From Erythroxylum novogranatense (taxonomy: Eukaryota; Streptophyta; Magnoliopsida; Malpighiales; Erythroxylaceae): a DNA stretch of 64,000 bases. Under the pieces are notes generated by a model. That model was not told where the DNA came from and did no database searches. It saw only the letters and a list, made by a program, of their open reading frames with translations. Shown here piece after piece: positions 56,400 through 64,000 of this stretch. A program made the translations under genes and the position numbers. Location: NCBI GenBank assembly GCA_029891385.1, contig CM057228.1, forward strand, positions 25,944,809-26,008,808. Reading direction: 5' to 3'. Numbering within the stretch: the first letter of the stretch is position 1; each line of letters begins with the position of its first letter.

Positions 56400-57745
56400 T
56401 TAGTCATAGGGCGCTATCATTGAGAATCCTTCCACGAATCTCCTATAATAACTCGCCAGCCTAGAAAACTCCTTACCTCCTTCACCGTCTTGGGCTCTTG
56501 CCAATTCACTATCGCTTCTACTTTCTCTGATCAACATGGATCCCTTTATCGAAATCACATATCCAAGGAAAACTACTTCATGCGACCAAAATTCACACCG
56601 CTGAATTTGGCATACACTCCTCGCTCTCTCAATCTCTCGCAATACTATCCCGAGATGTCGTTCATGCTCTCCTTCATCCTTGGAATAGACCGAATGTCAT
56701 CAATGAACACAATGACAAACCGATCTAAGAATTCATTAAACACCCTATTCATCGATCCATGAAGGCAAATTGGAGCATTGGTCAATCCGAAGGGCATGAC
56801 CCTGAATTCATAGTGCCCGTAACGGGTCCTGAAAGTTGTCTTGTTTACATCAGACTCCCTAATTCGGAGTTGATGGTAACCTGATCTTAGGTCAATCTTC
56901 GAAAAGACCCTTTCTCCCTGTAGCTGATCAAATAAATCATCTATCCGTGGCAACGGATACTTGTTTTGAATCGTCATCTTGTTAAGCTTCCTGTAGTCTA
57001 TACACATCCTCCACGTTCCATCCTTTTTCCTAACAAACAGGACCGGAGCTCCCCAAGGTGAAGAACTCGGCCTGATGAACTGCTTCTCTAACAATTTCTG
57101 CAATTGCTCCTTGAGTTCTCTCAACTCAACTGGAGCCATTCTGTAGGGTGGCATGGAGATTGGCGCGGTTCTGGGAATCAAGTTAATTTCGAACTCAATT
57201 TCTCTCACCAGCGATAACCCTGGTAATTCTTCTAGAAATACATCAGGAAACTCCCTCACAACCTGATAATCCTGCAATCTTCCAACATTTACCTCTGGAT
57301 CCATCATATGTGCCAAAAAGGCCTCGGCCTCCTGGCCCATCATCCTGTCAGCTAGCAAAGCTGAAATGATCCTCGGTGCTGGCAGTTTTTTGTCCCCCTT
57401 GAAGATTACTTTTTGACCATTTCCTAGATCAAATTCTACTTCCTTGAGACTACAGTCTAGCTTTGCCTTATACTTCTCCATGGCATCCATTCCTAGTATG
57501 ACATCTAGCCCTTTAAGGTCTAGAGGTAGCAAATCTACTACCAATCTAGTACCACTGATGCTGAGCTCACAATCCTTGTAAATCAAACTGATCACTACTT
57601 TACTCCCCAAAGGAGTACTAACAACCAGAAAGTTATCCATAATCTCAAGACTAACTGCATGCATATTCATACTTGAGGAAACATATGAGTGTGTGGAACC
57701 CGTATCAATCAAAACATAAATCGCATAATTGAACAACCGAGCCAT
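56400..57745 (-). pseudogene. Protease and reverse transcriptase, Tekay-like element
   Basis: A 366-codon open stretch (56645-57745) starts in the protease: [14 protein letters not shown] is the active-site block, then [14 protein letters not shown] follows: [63 protein letters not shown] and the catalytic VIVFIDDI. The frame is lost just after the catalytic box. The thumb part with CEFWSHEVVFLGYVIS and SYYRRFVEGFS lies at 56400-56642. Catalytic Asp residues appear retained, but the reading frame is broken. Confidence 0.95.
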
Positions 57746-57784
57746 ACCACCACAACTTCAGAGGCATTGCAGCTTCTCTCTCGG

Positions 57785-59046
57785 TCATGGAAAATACTCT
57801 AGCTGGTGCGACGACTCGTGCTCTTGGCCTCCCCGCAGGATTAGCCCTCTGATCGCTCCAGAATCGCTACTTACTGTGGATGGCCTAGTTCCCACTATCT
57901 CCGTCTGCCTCTGAGCTTGAACTTGTGAACCCTCCTGTCTCAGCCTCTGGGGACAATCTCTCATCATATGCCCCTTCTCTCCACACTGGAAGCAACCACC
58001 AAACCCCTTGAGACACCCCCTGGATGAAATTTCCCGCACTAATCACATTGGGGATACTTGCCCTTCCATGACTTTCCTGGGCCGCCCACACTAGAGACCT
58101 GTTCAGAAATTGCCCTGGACTGCTGACTCTTTGCAGGACCACTACTGCCCATGCCACTCTGAGTATAATGGGTCCTGGTGCTCCTCTCAGGTGCTAGAGC
58201 ACCCACTCCCTTCCTGGAGGACTGTTCTCTGTTCTTCCTTTTCTGCGCCACTTCACCTTAATATTCTCCGCTTCTCACTGAGCGCCAGATCCACTAGCTG
58301 TTGGTAATCCCGAAACTATGGATCACCACCTTCTCTCGATCCCTAAGTGCAATCCCCTTCAAACTTGCGGCACTTGTCCACTTCATTGGCCACAATGTTG
58401 GTGATACCGAAAGTTGAGTGAACTTGATTCATACTCACTCACCGCCGATCCCTTGGGTAAGGTTTAAAATTCCCGCCTTCTCTTGGACATAGACCATCGA
58501 GAAGTACTTCCTCCCAAGGCTTCTAGAAATTCCCTCCATGTCGACTCTGGAGGTACTACTGATCGCGAGGCACCGACTCCCACCAATGCAAGTGCATCCC
58601 CACAGTGTGACTAACTCCATAATCTAGCTTCTCTTCATCGAGCACTTCATCATTTCAGACCTCTCGGTCCTCTTCAACCATGCTTCGCTTTTCGGATTTG
58701 TAGTCCCGCTGAAATCGACAAGCCCCATACTTAGGAGCTTTTCATCACGCCCACTCCGATCTACTGGAGTTGGCACCTGAGCCTGCCTTCCCTGGCCCAT
58801 AGCATATGCGAAAGCCTGGGCGAAGGCCTGAAAGAATTGTGGGTCTACTAGATTTGGCATAGGAGGAGGTTGGAGAGGCACCTCATGCTGCACACTTGGT
58901 GCCTCAGAATCTGTAACAGGGATGGTCCCTGCATCCTGGGGAATGTGGGATTCATCCGCATTCCCATTGAGAGCCTGACCGAGCTTGAGCTCCTCGTGTT
59001 CTTTTTCGAGGCGGCATATTACTCCTTTAAATGAAAACCATTTCAA
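57785..59046 (-). pseudogene. Gag of the Tekay-like element, frame-broken
   Basis: The N-terminal part (58624-59046) has FFQAFAQAFAYAMGQG and LVDFSGTTNPKSEAWLKRTE. A gag-core fragment with RKYFSMVYVQEKAGILNLTQ lies at 58435-58560. A zinc knuckle CFQCGEKGHMMRDC (CX2CX4HX4C) is at about 57950-57990, followed by a Gln-rich linker to the protease. 58260-58435 is strongly decayed. At least three frames are needed. Confidence 0.9.
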
Positions 59047-59217
59047 ATCTTTAGCTCATGCTTTGTGAAACCAGTTCAAATCATGTAAAACAATTCAAAA
59101 CCAATGATGCATGTTCTGTATTTAAAACAATGCATAGGGTTCATGTAACATGATGCATGCTGACTCTACCCTTGAGGCTACCCACTAGGGTTCCTAGGAA
59201 ATTATAAACCTAGAGCT
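59047..59217 (-). other. Leader of the Tekay-like element
   Basis: A short untranslated stretch between gag and the primer site, without further features. Confidence 0.6.
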
Positions 59218-59229
59218 GCTCTGATACCA
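59218..59229 (-). other. Primer binding site of the Tekay-like element (initiator tRNA-Met)
   Basis: GCTCTGATACCA on the plus strand, four bases from the LTR start at 59234. This outermost copy is the one expected to prime. Two further copies lie inside the LTR. Confidence 0.92.
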
Positions 59230-59233
59230 CAAT

Positions 59234-59385
59234 TGTTGGATCCCTTCTCCCAAACTGCGTATCCTTACCACTGTCACACTTGCTCTGATACCACAGTTGT
59301 TGGATCCGGGACCCAACTACTTAAAACTTAACACTCTTATTCTAGCTCTGATACTACAAGATGTCGGACCCCGCTCCCGGAGCCC
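59234..59385 (-). repeat. Staircase of LTR-terminus and primer-site modules, 5' LTR copy
   Basis: Termini start at 59234, 59298 and 59362. Primer-site complements lie at 59282-59293 (GCTCTGATACCA) and 59345-59356 (GCTCTGATACTA), with spacing identical to the 3' LTR copy. Confidence 0.92.
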
Positions 59386-59964
59386 AACTTCCGTATTCCT
59401 GAAACCTTGCGCTTATTACATTGCAGTGCTATTTGTTGTTGTTCCATAAAAGTGATGAGCGCACACTACCTAAACATCATAATCACATATTGACTTGTTC
59501 ATGTCAAAAATAACTCAAAGCCTCATGTTCGCATAGAGGCAAGAATCACCTTAATCGGAGTTACATAACTCAAGATACACTCCAAAAACCTAGAAGAGTT
59601 CATACCCGAAACATGCTCTCTTAACTGGCCTCTCACTTCCTTTAATGAGAACTTCCTCAATTTAACTCCAAATGATACCAATTTTTTTATCCAGAAAGAT
59701 ATATGTCTTTTAAATCCACTGGTTCAAGCCTCACCTCAATTCGAGGTCGGATGAGGGATTTATGCCCAAAACAATAGACCATGCTCACTTCCAAAATCAA
59801 ATTGAAACTCTTTTGGCGCGATTACCATAACTTTTTATATAGAATTCATATTGTGTTCGTTCTTTCACCAATTGAAATTATACATCTATATCTACAACTC
59901 TTATGAAGACAAAAAAACGAAATTCGGCCTCTAACGTTTCCCAATTTTCACTTTTTCCCGTAGC

Positions 59965-60145
59965 TGTCCGTTAAACGGACAGCCATGTCCGTTTAACGGA
60001 CACATTCGGGTGGATGGGTACCAATTGCTTCGAAATTGTCCGTTAAACGGACATGCATGTCCGTCTAACAGACATGGGTAGGCTAAGGGGTGTTTTGGAA
60101 CCCGAGGCTGTCCGTTTAACGGACATTCGTGTCCGTTTAACGGAC
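59965..60145. repeat. Dyads TGTCCGTT-N-AACGGACA, 5' LTR copy
   Basis: Six dyads, one altered (GTCCGTCTAACAGAC). A 21-bp unit beginning CATGTCCG near 60054 is absent from the 3' LTR. Confidence 0.95.
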
Positions 60146-61384
60146 ACGCCTTTCTTTAAAACTTCAAACCCTCTTGCCTTTAAACCACTTGACACTAGCA
60201 TCTTTCAAAACTCATAACTTCTTATTCCTAGCTCCAATATGTGCATACTATACCTTCATGGAAAGATAACAAGATAAACTACAAATCTCATGAAGTATGC
60301 TAAAGCTAACTTCCTCATTAATCAAGGTAAAAAGCCACTCAAAGGACACTGCTCATTAAAGACCAATGTAACAAAGACATGAACGAAGAATCGAATGTGT
60401 TCTTCACCTCATAACTTTTTTAACCCTAAGTCCAAATGAAATAAATGATACACCATTTTAAAGATCTAATCTTAAGCTACAATCTTCAAGAAGATCTCTC
60501 AATCTAATTCAAGCCTTAAGAGGGTCTAAAATTGAAGCGAAGTTCTGTCAAATTTTAGGAAAATTTGACAGCACTTCCTTTGAAAATGCAACTAACCAAT
60601 TTTCAATTCTAATACTTCCACCTGCATAAAACTCAACATGCAACCTCATGTAGCATAAATTAATCCCAAGAGTAACTCCAAACTCCATTCAAGGCAACAA
60701 TCGCACTCTTAATCATCTAAACTTTCTCAAATCATATCCAAGCTATACAATGATGCAATGGTTTTAAAACATACATGAATTGCTCAAAATACATTAGAAC
60801 TGAATATTCTTGCTTCCATATGAAAAATATGAGTTATTAAAAAGCTTTAGAGGGCATTTTAAGCCACTACATCAAATCCAAAACATAAACTTGCAAAAAC
60901 ATCATTTGCCCAAAATTCCTCTAAAGCATTGATTTACAAAAGTTATCTTGAAAATACAAAATCAAAACACTAAGATCTTGGAGTATGCCTTGAGCTCATT
61001 CTTCGAGATCCCGATCTTCACCTGGAGATGGGACGGGAAGGTGGGGGTGAGCTTTCACTCGTGGGTAACACGTTTATATTTAGGCTAATAAGCTACATTG
61101 TTTCATTAATCATACTTTTAGCACTTGCTTAGGCCCATACAAGCCCATCGCATTTAATCTTAACCTAACTAACCAACTAACATATTAAATGTTATTAACT
61201 CTTACCTAACTTATTACTTTATGTTATCTAACTTAATCAATTAATGCTACTTACTCATTTAATGTCATATGCTATTTAATGCTATCATATTTAATTACTA
61301 TCATCTCAAATAATGCTAACTCAATTACTTAATTAGTCTAATCATGCTTAATTAAATATAAAAAAAATTGGGGCTAACACAACA

Positions 61385-62091
61385 TCCCCAATGTCATTGA
61401 ACCACTGCAAATGATACAGTTTTGAATGCTTTAGAACCGTTAACCCCAATTTTATAACCATATCCAAACTAACAACATTGGTGCAACTCCCTCTATCAAT
61501 GATCAAGCTACAAACTTTACCACCAACCAAACATCACATATGGAATAAGTTCTCTCATTGGTCTAACATTTCAGTCTGATGCCGAACACTAAGCCGCCTC
61601 CTAATCACGAGATTTTCGCCTTTAACAACTCTTTCCACACAAGTTTCATCTTCCTCTCCCTCTAAAACGTCATCCTCAAAACATTCCTCATCATCCTTGG
61701 ATTCAATCAACCCATCATGGCCCTTTTATTCGAACATTGGGAGGCAATGTGCCCAGTTCCAAAACATCGAAAGCATTTAATTGAAGAATGTTTGCTAAAA
61801 GAAGCTTAAGTGTTAGGGGTATTAGTACCTTTAGTTTCTGGAAGAGTTTAGTTCGGCCTCTTGGATTCCAACTTCTTTCCTTTCAAATTCTCCTCTTTTC
61901 GTGGCCAATTTGAGTTCCAATTTTAAGTAGAACTCGTCCCACTCCTCACTGTCCCACGAGACTTAAGTTGCCTCTCAACCTTCTTTGCCATGTTCACCAT
62001 CTCCTCGAGGTCGGCGTAGTTGGGCAAATCAACTACATTGGCTATTTCTCTATTCAAACCACTCAAAAATCGAGCCATTGTTGCTGGACCC
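61385..62091 (-). pseudogene. Protease, zinc knuckle and gag fragment of the minus-strand CRM-like element
   Basis: It resumes the element left at 47978, after the TCCCC duplication. Minus-strand order: gag end ATMARFLSGLNREIANVVDL (about 62030-62089) with VNMAKKVERQLKSRG, knuckle CFRCFGTGHIASQC (about 61735-61776), an acidic stretch, and the protease VCSLIIDRGSCTNVVS with LGLTVLKHSKLYHLQWFND (61390-61530). The upstream gag core is cut by the LTR at 62092. Confidence 0.9.
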
Positions 62092-62280
62092 CGTTTCCAG
62101 AATCCAGCTCTTAACAAAACCATAACACTTACAAACCTTACTTTGATACCGCAAATGCTGGGGCCCGTTTCTGGAACCCAACCTCGGTACAAAATATCAT
62201 CATACTGAAGCGTGGTTCCTTGAAATATTTTCTTACTTTGATACCAAATATGATGAGCCCCGTTTTCGGAGTCCAACCAT
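62092..62280 (-). repeat. Staircase of LTR-terminus and primer-site-like modules
   Basis: Termini TGCTGGACCCCG (62092), TGCTGGGGCCCG (62156) and TGATGAGCCCCG (62251) are each preceded, for the second and third, by CTTTGATACC (62141-62150 and 62236-62245). CTTTGATACCA is the complement of a TGGTATCAAAG primer site. Confidence 0.75.
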
Positions 62281-62715
62281 TGAACCATAAACGTTAGCAT
62301 AATCCAAAGAAATTGTGAAGCTTAAAGTCTCATGCCATTTCTATGTTCCTTTTTCCATAACACATCTCACTTCTATATATATATATATATATATAAACAA
62401 TAATTCATAATCAAAATATTCATGTCAAATCGATGACTTCCTCAAGTATACCGAATTTCCACTCAACCTGATCCATATACGCAAATGCATACGTCTACTC
62501 AACATCATCCAGACATAATGCCTTAACGTCAAAAGAATAGAATTTACAAGCTCTCATGGCATTCCAAGCCACAATACAATATCAACATCGAAATCTGAAT
62601 ATACAAAATATACAGATCCCAAAATTCTCAACACCAAACTAACTTAAAACAATACAATATGTACACATACAAATAAAAACCTTCACTTCCCTTCACCCAA
62701 TCTTCTTCTCATCAC

Positions 62716-63453
62716 CTGTGGATGGGAATGAAAGGGGGTGAGCTTATAGCTCATGGGTAACAGGTTTATAACGAAGAATAAGCAAAACCGTTGAAAAGTT
62801 CATTTGTCATATAAAAGTTGTAATGAGTTCATAAAACGCTTTGTTCCTAAATTCTCAGTCAAATTTGAAGTTTGAATTCAAAACTCATAGATGAAAATGT
62901 CATCATATCAACATAGCATATCCATTTAACCATCAATACAAAACACCCAATATATGCAACATTCTTGACAATTCAAAGATGCAATGCACAAACAAATGGC
63001 TCGAGGGTTCCATGGAAACAGAAGGGAGAAATCGAAGTTTACACCCTGAACAAAATGAGTCCATTTTCGGAGCTCATATGTCACAAGCGGGCAGCCGGGA
63101 GAAGGCTCTTGTCGACGTGCACGTGACGAACATAATGGTTCCACTCTTGCCCAAACAGAAGCACATACTTATGCTCAAATCATTTTCAAATGTTTTCATG
63201 CTTTTCAAGCTCTTTTCTTTCTTTTCCGAATATACAAAATGCCATAAATTTTCCAAGGCATAAACTAAAACGTTTCAATGCATTCCAATCTCTATTTTGA
63301 AATTTATCATAAAAGTTCATATATCGAAACATGGAACATTTTTGCAAATCATTCAAAAGAAACAAAAACAATATTTATGCAACAATTGAAATCATTCTGG
63401 ATTTGGGAGAAAACTTTATTGGCTCATTTCTAAATTATAAACATGAAACCCAC
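62716..63453 (-). other. Predicted leader intron in the LTR
   Basis: On the minus strand: donor TCAG/GTGGGTTTC, acceptor CCTTTCATTCCCATCCACAG. The hairpin GAGCT-ATA-AGCTC (62740-62752) ends 24 nt before the AG. Confidence 0.5.
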
Positions 63454-63909
63454 CTGAATTCCTTTGCTTAATAGATGCCTCTCCTTTTATCAAATGCAAA
63501 ATTCCTATTCAAATAGGAATACAAATTAGGGACCCAAATATCGCATATTCACTAAGATGAATTCTAAAAAACTCAAACTCTTCCATAAGTCCAAACATTC
63601 GAGTCAAGTTTTCCATAAGAGTTCCCCATTGTCTTACGTTTCTATTTACTCCAAAATCATTCAATTTGTTTCAGAAATCCGAAAGTTAAACTCGAAACAT
63701 ATTGGGACTATCCTTATGTTGAAACAAGAATCTATACTCAAATTCCATCCAAAATTTGAGATCTTTAAAGACTAATTCAAAACTTCATTTCTTCATAAAA
63801 CTTGTATATCCTTGTCTCTATTTTACAACGAAACAAAAATTATCTGATTTGGATGTCTACATCAAAAGTTATGTCCAGAATACCAAAACATGTCTGTGTA
63901 AGAAAACAG

Positions 63910-64000
63910 GAGCTCGCTGCGGCGAAATCGGAAGCTCGCCGCAACGAATACAGAAGCTCGCCGCGACGTAAAACGCTGGAGCTCGCTGCAGTGAAACCCA
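63910..64000. repeat. CpG tandem array, AAGCTCGCCGCGRCGA type
   Basis: Four units of about 22-25 bp begin near 63911, 63932, 63953 and 63978, each with AGCTCGCNGC. The array probably continues past the window. Confidence 0.85.

Larger units (their letters stand above)
50998..61379 (-). mobile_element. Full-length Tekay-like chromovirus, minus strand (TSD CAACA)
   Basis: LTRs at 50998-54359 and 59234-61379, exact CAACA at 50993-50997 and 61380-61384, a primer site at 59218-59229 and a polypurine tract at 54361-54380. The coding order is gag, protease, RT, RNase H, integrase, chromodomain. The chromodomain and the ALPPELSQIHDIFHVSMLRR type of integrase tail identify a Tekay/Del chromovirus. 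Frameshifts occur throughout. The 5' LTR lacks 1.25 kb including the TATA. Confidence 0.95.
59234..61379 (-). repeat. 5' LTR of the Tekay-like element, internally deleted
   Basis: It matches 50998-54359 except for a deletion of about 1.25 kb at the ACTT of 61123-61126 (left copy 52868-54116). The deletion removes the TATA and both donor-like sites. The acceptor hairpin (61049-61060) remains as GAGT-GAAA-GCTC, a G-U wobble variant. An extra dyad unit is present at about 60053. Confidence 0.95.
62092..64000 (-). mobile_element. LTR inserted in gag, truncated by the window edge
   Basis: It starts TGCTGGACCCC directly inside the gag codons. The expected duplication is ATTGT (62087-62091); its partner is out of view. 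On the minus strand it has the acceptor hairpin (62740-62752), a donor-like CAGGTGGGTTTC (63453) and a CpG tandem array at the window end. A plus-oriented GTTATG module lies at 63785-63880. A TA microsatellite is at 62374-62395. Whether it is solo or full-length cannot be told. Confidence 0.8.

Overview
This window is repeat-derived plant DNA, most likely from a dicot with a large genome. It is AT-rich and holds no host gene that I can recognise. Nearly all of it is LTR retrotransposons: Ty3/Gypsy chromoviruses of Tekay-like and CRM-like type, one Athila-like element and one Ty1/Copia element. Primer binding sites for initiator tRNA-Met or tRNA-Asp, polypurine tracts, TG..CA termini and exact 5-bp target-site duplications (TSDs) set most boundaries to the base. 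CRM-like elements would fit a pericentromeric location, but that is inference.

Layout. (a) 1-10365: fragments. They are a large minus-strand LTR (1-3097) with a remnant of its interior, its primer site and a second LTR fragment (to 4257); a truncated plus-strand LTR (4258-6514); a minisatellite (6518-6757); and two older LTR-like stretches (6758-10365). (b) About 10660-62091: one nest. The oldest layer is a minus-strand CRM-like element whose pieces lie at about 10660-11178, 45202-47983 and 61385-62091. A related plus-strand CRM-like element (11179-45201, TSD ATCTT) landed in its 3' LTR. That element was then hit by an Athila-like element (12142-20070, TSD TTGTT), by an element with a non-coding interior (20324-37616, TSD GCATG) whose 3' LTR carries a Copia element (27092-36761, TSD ACGAT), and by an element now reduced to a 4.3-kb solo LTR (37777-42095, TSD ACTTC). 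The old minus-strand element was also hit between protease and reverse transcriptase by a solo LTR (47984-50997, TSD TCCCC). A full-length Tekay chromovirus (50998-61379, TSD CAACA) later entered that solo LTR's last five bases. (c) 62092-64000: another LTR, inserted in the old gag and running off the window.

No element encodes an intact polyprotein. All coding blocks carry stops, frameshifts or deletions, so the autonomous families needed for movement are not represented by working copies here. The element at 20324 has a 3.2-kb interior without a recognisable frame, yet its LTRs are still similar, which suggests it was mobilised in trans.

Most interesting signals. First, six LTR copies on both strands share a predicted leader intron, with a hairpin of changing stem sequence but preserved pairing 24-27 nt before the acceptor AG. 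Second, inside that intron two LTRs carry an array of short hairpins with different stems and a constant AACGTA-like linker. Third, unrelated families each carry a cluster of CpG-containing dyads, with a different dyad in each family. Fourth, two families have LTR ends built as a staircase of old LTR-terminus plus primer-site modules.
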